A stretch of DNA of 64,000 bases from Pseudarthrobacter sp. NS4 (GCF_024758005.1 NZ_CP103288.1:2046001-2110000); one strand, 5' to 3'; counted from the first letter of the stretch, positions 10,307-19,813 are shown. A program made the numbers and translations. The notes: generated from the letters alone by a model not told the origin.

Positions 10307-10738
10307 CTAACCCCGCACGAGTCCTGCGCCGATTGCGGCATGGGGCCGATGACCAGGGTCAGTGCGCCTCTCAGTCGAGATGGTTTCAAAGCCAGCAGCC
10401 GCAAGCATCGAGATGAACTGTTCCACCGGCCAGGCGTCGGCAGGCGTTACAGCATGAGGAAACGTCTCGATTTTGTCCCCTTCGAACAGACCCAGCAGGA
10501 GACGTCCACCAGGAGCCAGGGTCCGTGCCAGGTTCTGTAATGCGGAAGCCATCTGGTCGGGCTCAAGGTGGATCAGTGAGTACCATGCCAGGATGCCGGA
10601 GGCATAATCTTCGGGGACGCCCGGATTCATGAGTGGGGCCACACGGAACGGGGTGCCGGGGAAGCGTTCTTTTGCTTGCTCAATGAACCATGGCACCAGA
10701 TCGATTCCTTCGACGGCGGCCCCCCGTCCGCGAGGAAT
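10307..10738 (-). pseudogene. Class I SAM methyltransferase, 5'-truncated remnant
   Basis: From the in-frame stop at 10739-10741 the frame reads IPRGRGAAVEGIDLVPWFIE and continues through DYASGILAWYSLIHL and LAPGGRLLLGLFEGD. That is a SAM-dependent methyltransferase from motif I's end to the C-terminus. About 45 N-terminal residues with the glycine-rich cofactor loop are missing. The break lies beside the 3' end of ctaA. A GTG at 10696 could start a 129-aa product, but it would lack the SAM-binding loop. Confidence 0.7.
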
Positions 10739-10762
10739 TTAGTCCAGAGCAGTGCAGCTGCG

Positions 10763-11707
10763 TTATTCCACGGGGCTGGACCTGGCGATGTCCCAGGCGT
10801 TGGTGGCTGCGACCATAAGCAGCGCGGCGCCCAGCATATGTGCGGCCACCAGCAGGGCCGGAATGCCGTTGTAGTACTGGCTGAAGCCAATAACGGCCTG
10901 CAGCACGGTCACGCCGAGGAGCCCCAGAACCGCTGTGCGGAAGGGCCCGGTGATCCCGCGCATGAACACGAGCGCCAGCGCCACCACCGTTCCGGCGGTA
11001 ATCAGGTAGGCGGGAACGGCGTGGATGTGGGAGAAAAGATCCCAGTCCAGCCCGTTTCGGGGAGCATCGGCATCGCCCGCGTGCGGGCCGGCTCCGGTCA
11101 CTACGACGCCGAGCATCACGGCGAGGGCGGAGAAAAGTGCGATGGCGGTTGTCAGCGGGCGCATGATTCCCGGCAGGGCGCGGTGCCGCGCTGCGAGGAA
11201 CCGGCCGGTCTTGCCGAAGGCCCGGTTGACGAGCAGCGTCGCGAACACCACGAGTGCCATGGACACCAGGAAGTGAAGGCCCACCACCCAGGGGTTGAGG
11301 TTTGTCAGCACGGTGATGCCACCGATGACGGCTTGGGCCGGGATGCTGGCCAGAAGGCCCAAGGCCAGGAGGAACAGGTCCCTGCGCTCCTTGCGGAGGT
11401 TCCACAGATACACCAGCATGAGGGCGGCAACGGCGGCCAGGGCGAAGGTGAGGAGCCTGTTGCCGAATTCGATGAACCCGTGGATGCCCATCTCCGGCGT
11501 GTTGACCAGGGAGGTGTCCGTGCAGCGTGGCCAAGTGGGGCAGCCGAGCCCCGAAGAAGTCAGCCGGACGGCCCCGCCCGTCACGATAAGCAGCGTCTGC
11601 CCGATCAGCGAAGCTACAGCAAGGCGCCGGACGCGGACGTCCACCGTGCGGGGAAGCCGCGATACCAGGCGGCCGGCCAGTTGGGGAAGGCGTGAAGCCG
11701 TGCTCAC
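10763..11707 (-). CDS. ctaA: Heme A synthase (CtaA/COX15 type)
   Basis: Membrane enzyme that oxidises the C8 methyl of heme O to give heme A. The 314-aa protein has about eight helices in two four-helix halves. Histidines lie in EMGIHGFIEFGNR, VVGLHFLVS, FSHIHAVPAYL and VAAHMLGAA, matching the heme-ligand pattern. GGAVRLTSSGLGCPTWPRC is the actinobacterial CtaA start. I chose GTG 11707, because the longer frame overlaps the permease gene and adds non-family residues. It lies 7 nt after the ABC permease. Confidence 0.93.
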   Translation of the reverse strand: MSTASRLPQLAGRLVSRLPRTVDVRVRRLAVASLIGQTLLIVTGGAVRLTSSGLGCPTWPRCTDTSLVNTPEMGIHGFIEFGNRLLTFALAAVAALMLVYLWNLRKERRDLFLLALGLLASIPAQAVIGGITVLTNLNPWVVGLHFLVSMALVVFATLLVNRAFGKTGRFLAARHRALPGIMRPLTTAIALFSALAVMLGVVVTGAGPHAGDADAPRNGLDWDLFSHIHAVPAYLITAGTVVALALVFMRGITGPFRTAVLGLLGVTVLQAVIGFSQYYNGIPALLVAAHMLGAALLMVAATNAWDIARSSPVE

Positions 11708-11714
11708 GATTATC

Positions 11715-12515
11715 TCAATTCCACTTGAACCAACGGATGGCTGCTGCCCCGGCAAAAAGGGTCCAGAGCAGCAGTATGAGGGCGGCGGCACCGTCCAGGG
11801 TGCCGGAGAGAAATGCTTCGCGCATGGATTCGCCCAGTGCCCCTGACGGCAGGAGCTCCACCAGTCCCTGGGCCGCGGCAGGAAGCCTTCCGACCGGAAT
11901 CACAATGCCTCCCAGTGCGCCAAGGAGAATCCACAGCAGGTTGGTGATCGCCAGCGTGGCTTCCGGCCGGACGGTACCCGCCACCAGCAGGCCAAGGGCA
12001 GTGAAGGCGGCAGCGCCCAATGCGAGGAGTGCCAGCCCGGGAAGCCAGCCTGCTGCCGGCGGTTGCCAGCCCAGTGCCAGGGCAACGGCGCTGACGACCA
12101 CGACTTGCAGGGACAGCACGGCCAGGACTGAGATGGCCTTCCCGGCTATCAGTCCGCCGCGGCCCAGGGGAGTGGTGGACAGGAACCGGAGCACTCCGTA
12201 GCGGCGGTCGAACCCGGTGGCGATGCCCTGCCCGGTGAAGGCCGTGGACATGGCACACAAGGCCAGGATGCCGGGTACGGCCAGGTTGATGCGGCTCGCT
12301 CCCATCCCGTCAAGGAATGGCGTGACAGTCAGGCCAACGAGTGCAAGAAGTGGCAGGACCACCGCCAGGATCAGCTGCTCGCCGTTGCGCAGCATGGCCA
12401 ATGCCTCATATTTTCCCTGCAGCATCACTCGGCGGAGCAGGGAAGCGGGCTCTTGCCGGCCGGAGGATTCCATAAGGCTGGTACCGGGGGCAGCACCGGC
12501 CGGAGTGCGCTTCAT
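11715..12515 (-). CDS. ABC-2 type transporter permease
   Basis: The 266-aa protein has a cytoplasmic N-terminus and six predicted helices, with the ABC-2 pattern of a loop (GFDRRYGVLRFLSTTPLGR) between helices two and three. It overlaps the ATPase gene by four bases (ATGA), so the two form one exporter. The substrate is unknown. Position between the ATPase and ctaA is conserved in actinobacteria as I recall, which hints at a link to heme or oxidase assembly, but this is only context. Confidence 0.88.
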   Translation of the reverse strand: MKRTPAGAAPGTSLMESSGRQEPASLLRRVMLQGKYEALAMLRNGEQLILAVVLPLLALVGLTVTPFLDGMGASRINLAVPGILALCAMSTAFTGQGIATGFDRRYGVLRFLSTTPLGRGGLIAGKAISVLAVLSLQVVVVSAVALALGWQPPAAGWLPGLALLALGAAAFTALGLLVAGTVRPEATLAITNLLWILLGALGGIVIPVGRLPAAAQGLVELLPSGALGESMREAFLSGTLDGAAALILLLWTLFAGAAAIRWFKWN

Positions 12516-13480
12516 CGGATGTCCTTTCCCGAGATATCCAGAAAGACGTCTTCAAGGCTACGCGCCTGCAGGCTCATTGAGGCGGGCATGATGTCATTCG
12601 CGTCCCACCATGCAGCCAGTGCTGCGAGGTGTCCGGGGGTTAGTGAGCCCGTGACGCAGTAGCTGCCGGCCCTGGCTTCGGTAACAGCAAGGCTGTCCGG
12701 CAGCACTGCTGAAAGATCCAGCCCGGGCGGCGCCTCAAACACCAGCGTCCGCACGTGCTCTGCACCGGCTTCCGCGGAGGGGTCCCTCTGCAGGAGCTCC
12801 TGTACCGTTCCTTCGGCAACATTGCGGCCACCGTCGATGATGTAGACGTAGTCGGCAAGCCGCTGGGCGTCATCCATCAGATGCGTCGTGAGGATGATTC
12901 CCATCCCTGCCTCCCGCAGCCCGGAAATCAGGTCGAAGACCAGCTGCCGGGACTGGGGGTCGAGTCCGGCGCTGGGCTCGTCAAGGAACAGGACTTCGGG
13001 CCTGCCGATCAGAGCGGCGGCAAGGGCCAGGCGCTGCTTCTGCCCCCCGGAGAGCCTCCGGACGCTAGTCCTGCTGAAGGCGTCGATTCCAAGCCGCTCG
13101 ATCAGCTCATCCACGGGCCAGGGCCGCGCGTACAGTCCGGCAATGTGCCGCAGCAGCGGAACAGGCCGGGCCGACGGCGGCAGCCCGCCGTCCTGAAGCA
13201 TCACGCCTACCCGGGAGCGCAGCTGCGCCCCTGCCGTGGCAGGGTCGTGACCCAGCAGCGAGATGCTGCCGCCGCTCCGCTTTTGGAGGCCTTGTGCGCA
13301 TTCGAGAGTGGTAGTTTTTCCGGCCCCGTTTGCACCGAGCAGGGCCGTTACCTGCCCCCGTTCAGCGACGAGTGAGACACCGCTGACCACGCGGAGCATC
13401 TTTCCGTCCAGGCTGGCGAGCGGGCCGACATCCTTGACGAGCCCATGGATGGACAGAACGGGGGATTGGGGGGAACGCAC
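12512..13480 (-). CDS. ABC transporter ATP-binding protein
   Basis: 322 aa with Walker A LLGANGAGKTTT, signature LSGGQKQRLALAAAL, Walker B VLFLDEPSAGLDP and switch histidine in LTTHLMDD. The roughly 80-residue C-terminal extension is typical of DrrA-like exporter ATPases. It pairs with the overlapping permease. The GTG start at 13480 probably begins the transcript itself: TAGAAT at 13492-13487 ends six bases before it. Confidence 0.92.
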   Translation of the reverse strand: MRSPQSPVLSIHGLVKDVGPLASLDGKMLRVVSGVSLVAERGQVTALLGANGAGKTTTLECAQGLQKRSGGSISLLGHDPATAGAQLRSRVGVMLQDGGLPPSARPVPLLRHIAGLYARPWPVDELIERLGIDAFSRTSVRRLSGGQKQRLALAAALIGRPEVLFLDEPSAGLDPQSRQLVFDLISGLREAGMGIILTTHLMDDAQRLADYVYIIDGGRNVAEGTVQELLQRDPSAEAGAEHVRTLVFEAPPGLDLSAVLPDSLAVTEARAGSYCVTGSLTPGHLAALAAWWDANDIMPASMSLQARSLEDVFLDISGKDIR

Positions 13481-13486
13481 CCCAGT

Positions 13487-13492
13487 ATTCTA
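13487..13492 (-). promoter_or_regulatory. -10 box of a likely leaderless promoter (ABC-ctaA operon)
   Basis: TAGAAT on the minus strand is followed by ACTGGG and then the GTG start codon, the spacing expected when the start codon is the first transcribed base. No good -35 box is visible. This would drive ATPase-permease-ctaA. Confidence 0.45.
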
Positions 13493-13570
13493 CGGGAAGT
13501 AGTATTTCCCTCCGTCCTTCGCAGCGGCTGCTGAGGTCAGCCTGTCCTTACTGGAGCGGGGGACTAAATT

Positions 13571-13588
13571 ACGACATGATTGTGTTGT
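13571..13588 (+). promoter_or_regulatory. Candidate SufR operator
   Basis: ACGACA-TGATTG-TGTTGT is an inverted repeat matching at five of six positions, placed across the sufR start. It recalls the CAAC-N6-GTTG boxes of cyanobacterial SufR and the ACACT-N5-TGTGA box reported for mycobacteria. SufR repressors generally control their own operon. CATGAT at 13575-13580 within it may be the -10 box. Confidence 0.4.
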
Positions 13589-14429
13589 GTATTCCATGAG
13601 CAATGCTACTGCTGTGCCTTTTGCCGGGCACGGGGCCTCACAGGCCCCGGCAGACCGGGGCCCCACGGCCGCCGGTCCGGTGGCCGATGCGGATGATCGC
13701 ACCCGGGACCGCGTCCTTTCGGCCGTCCTGGAACATGGCCCCGTGAGCGCCGCTGAACTCGGTGACCTGCTCGGATTCACACCTGCCGCAGTGCGCCGGC
13801 ACCTGGACCATTTATCCCGTGCGGGCGTGATTGAAGTCAAGCGTGTTGCGCGTTCCGGGGCGGGGGCGGGACGTCCTGCCCGCCGGTATGTCCTCAGCTC
13901 CCAGGGCCAGTCGAGCCTCGGCGACGACTATCTGGACATCGCCGCCCTTGCACTCCAGCAGCTGCAGAAAGTTGCCGGGCCCGACGCGGTCCGGGCATTC
14001 GCCGTCGAACGTTTTGCCGATATGGAACGGCGGTACGCGCCGGAAATCGAACAGGCCGGCCCGGATATCACTGACCGGGCCAAGGCACTGTCAGACGCCC
14101 TGAGCCGAGACAATTTCGTCGCGTCTGCAGCATCCATCGAGGCCAAGGCCCCGCTTCCGGCCGCACTGTCCAGCGTGCAGCTGTGCCAGGGCCACTGCCC
14201 CATCCAGCAGCTCGCCGCCCGGTTCCCCGTGTTCTGCGACGTGGAGACCGAAGTCTTCTCGAGGCTGGTGGGCGTGGACGTCCGCCGGCTGTCCACGCTT
14301 GCACGCGGCGGACACGTCTGCACCACCCATATTCCTACAGGCAGGCTGTCTGCCGGAGGGCATAAACCGCCTCCGGCAGCCCCCGCCAGCCTGAATGAAG
14401 TAACCAACCAGCAGCAAGAAAGGCCGTGA
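13587..14429 (+). CDS. sufR: Iron-sulfur-cluster-binding transcriptional repressor SufR
   Basis: 280-aa DeoR/ArsR-like regulator. A winged helix-turn-helix spans residues 42-100 ([19 protein letters not shown]). The C-terminal part has cysteines C200, C204, C217 and C245 ([21 protein letters not shown]), the pattern that holds a [4Fe-4S] cluster in SufR. It senses cluster supply and represses the suf operon that it heads. The start is GTG 13587 or ATG 13596; neither has a ribosome site. The stop overlaps the sufB start (TGATG). Confidence 0.9.
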   Translation: MYSMSNATAVPFAGHGASQAPADRGPTAAGPVADADDRTRDRVLSAVLEHGPVSAAELGDLLGFTPAAVRRHLDHLSRAGVIEVKRVARSGAGAGRPARRYVLSSQGQSSLGDDYLDIAALALQQLQKVAGPDAVRAFAVERFADMERRYAPEIEQAGPDITDRAKALSDALSRDNFVASAASIEAKAPLPAALSSVQLCQGHCPIQQLAARFPVFCDVETEVFSRLVGVDVRRLSTLARGGHVCTTHIPTGRLSAGGHKPPPAAPASLNEVTNQQQERP

Positions 14430-15892
14430 TGACGGACCAACTATCAGAGAAAGCGGTAGCCGAAAACACTGTGATCTCGGAGATTCTGGAAAAGAATCCC
14501 GAGCTCCACGGCATCGGCAACTACGAGTACGGATGGGCTGACAAGAACGATGCCGGCGCCAACGCACGTCGCGGTATCAATGACGAGGTAGTCCGCGATA
14601 TTTCGGACAAGAAGAGCGAACCGGAATGGATGCTCGACCTTCGCCTCAAGGGCCTGAAGTACTTTGACCGCAAGCCCATGCCCACCTGGGGCGCGGACCT
14701 GTCCGGCATCGACTTCGACAACATCAAGTACTTCGTCCGTTCCACGGAGAAGCAGGCTGCCACCTGGGATGACCTGCCCGAGGACATCAAGAACACCTAC
14801 GACAAGCTGGGCATCCCCGAGGCTGAAAAGCAGCGCCTGGTTTCCGGTGTTGCCGCGCAGTACGAGTCCGAGGTCGTTTACCACCAGCTGCGTGAGGACC
14901 TTGAGAGGCAGGGTGTCATCTTCCTGGACACCGACACCGCGCTGAAGGAACACCCGGAGATCTTCCAGGAGTACTTCGGCACCGTGATCCCGGTGGGCGA
15001 TAACAAGTTCGCCTCGCTGAACACCGCCGTCTGGTCCGGCGGGTCCTTCGTCTACGTCCCCAAGGGCGTCCACGTGGACATCCCGCTGCAGGCCTACTTC
15101 CGCATCAACACCGAGAACATGGGCCAGTTCGAGCGGACCCTGATCATCGCGGACGAGGACTCCTACGTCCACTACATCGAGGGCTGCACCGCGCCGATCT
15201 ACACCTCGGACTCCCTGCACTCCGCCGTTGTGGAAATCATCGTGAAGAAGGGCGCCCGCGTCCGGTACACCACCATCCAGAACTGGTCGAACAACGTGTA
15301 CAACCTGGTGACCAAGCGTGCCATCTGCGAAGAGGGCGCCACCATGGAATGGGTCGATGGCAACATCGGTTCCAAGGTCACCATGAAGTACCCGGCCGTC
15401 TACCTCGTGGGCGAGCACGCCAAGGGCGAGACCCTCTCCATCGCGTTCGCCGGTGAGGGCCAGCACCAGGACACCGGCTCCAAGATGGTCCACATCGCGC
15501 CGAACACCAAGAGCTCCATCATCTCCAAGTCGGTGGCCCGCGGTGGCGGCCGTGCCGCCTACCGCGGCCTGGTACAGGTACGCGAAGGCGCCAAGCACTC
15601 CGCCAATACCGTCCGCTGTGACGCGCTTCTGGTTGACACCATCAGCCGTTCGGACACCTACCCCTACATCGACATCCGCGAGGACGACGTTGTGATGGGC
15701 CACGAGGCAACTGTTTCCCGGGTCAGCGAAGAACAGCTCTTCTACCTGATGTCCCGCGGCATGCGCGAAGACGAGGCCATGGCGATGATCGTCCGCGGCT
15801 TCATCGAGCCGATTGCCCGCGAGCTCCCCATGGAGTACGCACTTGAGCTGAACCGCCTGATTGAACTGCAGATGGAAGGGTCCGTCGGATAA
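14429..15892 (+). CDS. sufB: Fe-S cluster scaffold protein SufB
   Basis: Scaffold subunit of the SufBCD complex on which iron-sulfur clusters are built. 487 aa from ATG 14429, with family segments [36 protein letters not shown] and [15 protein letters not shown]. No intein interrupts it, unlike the mycobacterial homologue. The C-terminal [19 protein letters not shown] is shared with SufD. It overlaps sufR by one base and ends two bases before sufD. Confidence 0.97.
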   Translation: MTDQLSEKAVAENTVISEILEKNPELHGIGNYEYGWADKNDAGANARRGINDEVVRDISDKKSEPEWMLDLRLKGLKYFDRKPMPTWGADLSGIDFDNIKYFVRSTEKQAATWDDLPEDIKNTYDKLGIPEAEKQRLVSGVAAQYESEVVYHQLREDLERQGVIFLDTDTALKEHPEIFQEYFGTVIPVGDNKFASLNTAVWSGGSFVYVPKGVHVDIPLQAYFRINTENMGQFERTLIIADEDSYVHYIEGCTAPIYTSDSLHSAVVEIIVKKGARVRYTTIQNWSNNVYNLVTKRAICEEGATMEWVDGNIGSKVTMKYPAVYLVGEHAKGETLSIAFAGEGQHQDTGSKMVHIAPNTKSSIISKSVARGGGRAAYRGLVQVREGAKHSANTVRCDALLVDTISRSDTYPYIDIREDDVVMGHEATVSRVSEEQLFYLMSRGMREDEAMAMIVRGFIEPIARELPMEYALELNRLIELQMEGSVG

Positions 15893-15894
15893 CG

Positions 15895-17181
15895 ATGACT
15901 GAAATCACTACTGAAAAGGCACGCATCGGCGCGCCCTCAGCCCAGCCGTTCATTGACGGCTTCACCGAAGAAGGCGAAAGCCTTTCGCCCATCAACGCGG
16001 CAGGTTCCAAGGCACCGCTTGCCGGGGCTTCCGCCAAGAGCCACTCGCACGGTGGCGGCGAAGGCGTCCCGGACAGCTCACGCGCCGGCCGCCTGACCTC
16101 CTACAAGCTGGCCGACTTCAAGCCGCTGACCGGCATGGAGGAAGACTGGCGCTTCACTCCCCTGAAGCGCCTCCGCGGGCTGCACTCCGAGGTCCTGTCC
16201 GGCACGGCGCCGACCGTGATCGTCAAGGGCCCGGAAGGCGTCCTTGTCGAGGGCGTGGGCCGGGACGACCAGCGGATCGGTACCGCCGGCATCCCCGAGG
16301 ACCGTGTCTCCGCCAACGCCTGGGAGAACTTCGCAACTGCCACCGTGGTGACCATTCCCTCGGAGTTCGAGGCCCTGACGGAGATCACGGTCGATATCGA
16401 AGGCACGTCCATGGACGCCGCGGCCCAGCACCTGGTGATCGTCGCCGAAAAGTTCTCCAAGGCTGTTGTGGTCCTGAACCACAAGGGCTCGGCCGTGGTC
16501 TCGGAAAACGTTGAAATCATCGTGGAAGACGGTGCCAACCTCACGGTTGTCTCGCTCCAGGAATGGAACGACCATGCCGTGCACGCTTCCTCCCAGCAGG
16601 CGAAGATCGGCCGCGACGCCAAGTTCAAGCACGTCATGGTGAGCCTGGGCGGGGACCTGGTCCGCGTTACGCCGTCGGCCCGCTTCACCGCCCCCGGCGG
16701 ACAGGCCGAACTGTTCGGCCTGTACTTCGCTGACGCCGGCCAGCACCTTGAGCAGCGCCTGTTCGTTGACCACGCGGTGCCCAACTGCAAGTCCAACGTG
16801 CTGTACAAGGGCGCACTGCAGGGCCGCAACGCCCATGCTGTCTGGGTTGGCGACGTCCTCATCCGCAAGGAAGCCGAAGGCACCGACACGTACGAGGCCA
16901 ACCGGAACCTGCTGCTGACTGACGGCGCCCGCGCCGACTCCGTGCCCAACCTCGAAATCGAGACCGGACTGATCGAGGGTGCCGGCCACGCCAGCGCCAC
17001 CGGCCGGATGGATGACGAGCACCTCTTCTACCTGATGGCGCGCGGCATCCCCGAGTCTGTTGCCCGCCGCCTCGTGGTGCGCGGCTTCCTGAACGAGATC
17101 ATCCAGCAGATCGACGTCGCCTCCATCGAGGAGCGGCTGACCGAGGCTGTTGAGCACGAGCTCGCACTGACGGACAACTAG
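15895..17181 (+). CDS. sufD: Fe-S cluster assembly protein SufD
   Basis: 428-aa partner of SufB in the SufBC2D scaffold. The C-terminal half carries the core beta-helix with LFGLYFADAGQHLEQRLFVDH, GRNAHAVWVGDVLIR and LMARGIPESVARRLVVRGF. The N-terminal 60 residues are a variable linker. It lies two bases after sufB and 24 before the Rieske gene. Role: iron delivery and cluster formation with SufB and SufC. Confidence 0.95.
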   Translation: MTEITTEKARIGAPSAQPFIDGFTEEGESLSPINAAGSKAPLAGASAKSHSHGGGEGVPDSSRAGRLTSYKLADFKPLTGMEEDWRFTPLKRLRGLHSEVLSGTAPTVIVKGPEGVLVEGVGRDDQRIGTAGIPEDRVSANAWENFATATVVTIPSEFEALTEITVDIEGTSMDAAAQHLVIVAEKFSKAVVVLNHKGSAVVSENVEIIVEDGANLTVVSLQEWNDHAVHASSQQAKIGRDAKFKHVMVSLGGDLVRVTPSARFTAPGGQAELFGLYFADAGQHLEQRLFVDHAVPNCKSNVLYKGALQGRNAHAVWVGDVLIRKEAEGTDTYEANRNLLLTDGARADSVPNLEIETGLIEGAGHASATGRMDDEHLFYLMARGIPESVARRLVVRGFLNEIIQQIDVASIEERLTEAVEHELALTDN

Positions 17182-17205
17182 AGGCTACGGAGCACGGGGT
17201 TACAC

Positions 17206-17565
17206 ATGACTGACCAGCCAAAGGGCGAGCTTGTCTGCAAAGTGGATGATATCCAGCTGAAGCAGGCGCTGCGGATCCTGATCGACGACTACCCGGTGGC
17301 GATCGTCAAGGACTCCATGGGGGAGATCCACGCGGTCGGCGACACCTGCTCACACGCGGACATCTCCCTGTCCGAGGGTGAAGTGGAGGGCTGCGCCATC
17401 GAATGCTGGGGCCACGGCTCGCAGTTCGACCTGCGCACCGGCGAGCCGCTGCAGTTGCCCGCCTACGATCCCGTGCCGGTGTTCGCCGTCGAAATCCGCG
17501 GTGACGAGGTCTATGTGGACTTCACCAATGTGCTCAACGGCGCCGAAGTGCCCAACTTCAGCTAG
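17206..17565 (+). CDS. Rieske-type [2Fe-2S] ferredoxin
   Basis: 119-aa soluble Rieske domain. Cluster ligands are C48 and H50 (DTCSHAD) and C67 and H70 (ECWGHGS), followed by the FDLRTGEPLQLPA strand. It resembles the ferredoxin components of ring-hydroxylating dioxygenases but has no oxygenase partner here. Inside the suf operon it may give electrons to cluster assembly or be an early client; this is inference from position. 79 bases separate it from sufC. Confidence 0.92.
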   Translation: MTDQPKGELVCKVDDIQLKQALRILIDDYPVAIVKDSMGEIHAVGDTCSHADISLSEGEVEGCAIECWGHGSQFDLRTGEPLQLPAYDPVPVFAVEIRGDEVYVDFTNVLNGAEVPNFS

Positions 17566-17644
17566 CGCCACAGATTTACGAACCAACTTCCAGACAGAGA
17601 CCGCACCGCCGCCGGGAGGCACGGTGCAGAGGAGAACAAGACAC

Positions 17645-18439
17645 ATGTCTACTCTTGAGATCAAGGACCTGCACGTCAGCATTGAGACGGAACAGGGCAC
17701 CAAGGAAATCCTGAAGGGCGTCAGCCTGACCATCCGGACCGGCGAAACCCACGCCATCATGGGCCCGAACGGTTCCGGCAAGTCCACCCTGGCGTCCACC
17801 ATCGCCGGCCACCCCCGCTACAACGTCACCAGCGGCTCCATCACCCTGGACGGCGAGGATGTCCTGGAAATGAGCGTGGACGAGCGCGCCCGCGCCGGCG
17901 TCTTCCTGGCCATGCAGTACCCCGTTGAGGTTCCCGGCGTCAGCATGACCAACTTCCTGCGCACCGCCAAGACCGCCATCGACGGCGAGGCACCCAAGCT
18001 GCGCACCTGGACCAAGGACGTCAAGGCTGCCATGGAGCAGCTCCGCATCGACGCCGACTTCGCCCAGCGCAACGTCAACGAAGGCTTCTCCGGTGGCGAG
18101 AAGAAGCGTGTGGAGATCCTCCAGCTGGAGCTCTTCAAGCCCAAGTTCGCCGTCCTGGACGAGACCGACTCCGGCCTGGACGTTGACGCGCTGAAGGTCG
18201 TTTCCGAGGGCGTCAACCGCGCCCACGCCGAGGGCAAGATGGGCACGCTGCTCATCACGCACTACACTCGCATCCTGCGCTACATCAAGCCTGACTTCGT
18301 GCACGTGTTCGTGGACGGCCAGGTTGTCGAAGAAGGCGGCCCGGAGCTGGCCGACCGACTCGAAGAAGAAGGCTACGACCGTTACGCCAAGGGCGCCGGC
18401 GCGGCCACCATCGCAGCAGCTGCCGCAGTACAGGCCTAG
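17645..18439 (+). CDS. sufC: Fe-S cluster assembly ATPase SufC
   Basis: Soluble ABC-type ATPase that drives SufBCD. 264 aa with Walker A GPNGSGKST (residues 40-48), signature GFSGGEKKR, Walker B FAVLDETDSGLD and the SufC-specific LLITHYTRIL. ATG 17645 was chosen: it begins MSTLEIKDLHVSI, and the frame upstream overlaps the Rieske gene in nonsense. 13 bases precede sufT. Confidence 0.97.
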   Translation: MSTLEIKDLHVSIETEQGTKEILKGVSLTIRTGETHAIMGPNGSGKSTLASTIAGHPRYNVTSGSITLDGEDVLEMSVDERARAGVFLAMQYPVEVPGVSMTNFLRTAKTAIDGEAPKLRTWTKDVKAAMEQLRIDADFAQRNVNEGFSGGEKKRVEILQLELFKPKFAVLDETDSGLDVDALKVVSEGVNRAHAEGKMGTLLITHYTRILRYIKPDFVHVFVDGQVVEEGGPELADRLEEEGYDRYAKGAGAATIAAAAAVQA

Positions 18440-18452
18440 TAAAGGACTTGTC

Positions 18453-18785
18453 ATGACAGAAATCAACGCAGCCCGCACGAGCCTCGAGGATGTCGAAGAG
18501 GCTCTCAAGGACGTCATCGATCCAGAGCTCGGCGTCAACATCGTGGACCTCGGCCTGCTGTATGGCCTGAAGTACTCAGACGACGACGGCGCGCTGCTGA
18601 TCGACATGACGCTCACCACCGCTGCATGCCCGCTCACCGACGTACTCGAGGAGCAGGTGGGCAAGGCACTGGACGGCGTTGTGGACGACTGGCGCCTGAA
18701 CTGGGTCTGGATGCCGCCTTGGGGTCCGGAACGGATCACCGACGACGGCAAGGACCAGATGCGGGCCCTCGGCTTCAATATCTGA
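18453..18785 (+). CDS. sufT: MIP18/DUF59 iron-sulfur assembly factor SufT
   Basis: 110 aa from ATG 18453 with the DUF59 hallmarks ALKDVIDPELGVNIVDLGLLY and MTLTTAACPLTD, and a C-terminal WMPPWGPERITDDGK. The conserved cysteine is in AACP. Proteins of this family help mature [4Fe-4S] enzymes; the M. tuberculosis homologue ends its suf operon. Here it is also the last gene, and a strong hairpin follows. Confidence 0.9.
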   Translation: MTEINAARTSLEDVEEALKDVIDPELGVNIVDLGLLYGLKYSDDDGALLIDMTLTTAACPLTDVLEEQVGKALDGVVDDWRLNWVWMPPWGPERITDDGKDQMRALGFNI

Positions 18786-18796
18786 GTTCGAAAAAG

Positions 18797-18848
18797 TACG
18801 ACGACGGCGGGTTACCTTTCCTGGGGAAGGTGACCCGCCGTCGTCGTA
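18797..18848. terminator. Bidirectional terminator between sufT and the zinc metallopeptidase gene
   Basis: Arms at 18797-18818 and 18827-18848 form a 22-bp stem (TACGACGACGGCGGGT... against ...ACCCGCCGTCGTCGTA) with one G-U pair and an 8-base loop. AAAAAG precedes it on the plus strand, which is a T-run on the minus strand. It is therefore canonical for the minus-strand peptidase gene and can also stop suf transcription. Confidence 0.9.
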
Positions 18849-18872
18849 ATCAATGCGGAACGCTTTGGCGCT

Positions 18873-19754
18873 CTACAGAGCGGGTGCGGAGAAGGTGTCG
18901 CACTGGTTGATGTCACCGGTTTCGTATCCCCTGTAGAACCACCGCTGGCGCTGCTCGCTCGAGCCGTGGGTCCATGCTTCGGGAGTGACGCGCCCGGTGG
19001 CTGTCTCCTGGATCCGGTCATCGCCAACTGCGGAAGCGGCGGACAGTGCATCGTTCAGGTCCTGCTGGGTGAGTGCTTCCAGGAACGGCTGGCCACCCGG
19101 CCCTGGCTGGGTCGAGGCGTGTTTGGCCCAGAGTCCCGCATAGCAGTCGGCCTGCAGTTCCACGCGCACCGCGCCGGACTCCGGGCCCTGCGGATCCTGC
19201 TGGGCCCGGTCCAGGTCTCCCAGGACGTTCTGGATATGATGTCCGAATTCGTGGGCCACAACGTACTCCTGGGCCAGCGGCCCGCCGGAAGAGCCAAAGC
19301 GGTTCACGAGTTCCGTGAAGAAGCCGGGATCGAAGTAGGCGGTGGTGTCGGCCGGGCAGTAAAAGGGACCCACGGCGCTGGAAGCCGCGCCGCAACCTGT
19401 ATTGACCCCCTGATCGAAAATCACCGTCTTCGGCCGCGGGTACTGCACGTTGTACTGCTGCAGATATGCAGGCCAGAACGCGTTCAGGCTGTTCACCGTA
19501 CCCGTGATGCGGCAGTCCACGCGGGCGTCCGCGTCCGCCCCTGTCCGGCAGGCCGGCGCGGTGCCCTGGCTTTGGGGGGCCGGGGCAGCGCCCCCTGCCA
19601 GGCCCTCGAGGAGCTGCGGGTTCACACCCAGGAGTGCGGCAACCAGCAGCAGGAGTCCGCCGCCGATTCCGCCGCCAACCTTTGCACCGCGGCCCATGCC
19701 GCGCCGGTCCTGGACCTGCGAGGGGTCCAGCTGAACGTTGTCATTGAAACTCAT
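18873..19754 (-). CDS. ypfJ: Neutral zinc metallopeptidase, YpfJ family
   Basis: 293 aa. An N-terminal cytoplasmic part is followed by a glycine-rich single membrane helix (residues 25-43) and an outside peptidase domain. The zinc site HEFGH is at 168-172, with a further acidic ligand likely in ELQADCYAGLWA near 200. Four cysteines (CRTG, VDCR, TGCG, FYCP) suggest disulfides outside the cell. Substrate is unknown. It is convergent with sufT and divergent from the acyl-CoA ligase gene, 59 bp away. Confidence 0.9.
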   Translation of the reverse strand: MSFNDNVQLDPSQVQDRRGMGRGAKVGGGIGGGLLLLVAALLGVNPQLLEGLAGGAAPAPQSQGTAPACRTGADADARVDCRITGTVNSLNAFWPAYLQQYNVQYPRPKTVIFDQGVNTGCGAASSAVGPFYCPADTTAYFDPGFFTELVNRFGSSGGPLAQEYVVAHEFGHHIQNVLGDLDRAQQDPQGPESGAVRVELQADCYAGLWAKHASTQPGPGGQPFLEALTQQDLNDALSAASAVGDDRIQETATGRVTPEAWTHGSSEQRQRWFYRGYETGDINQCDTFSAPAL

Positions 19755-19813
19755 GAAGTCACATTACCCTCGGCCCCGGAACTCAATCCGCGCAGGCCGG
19801 TAAAGTTGATCCG

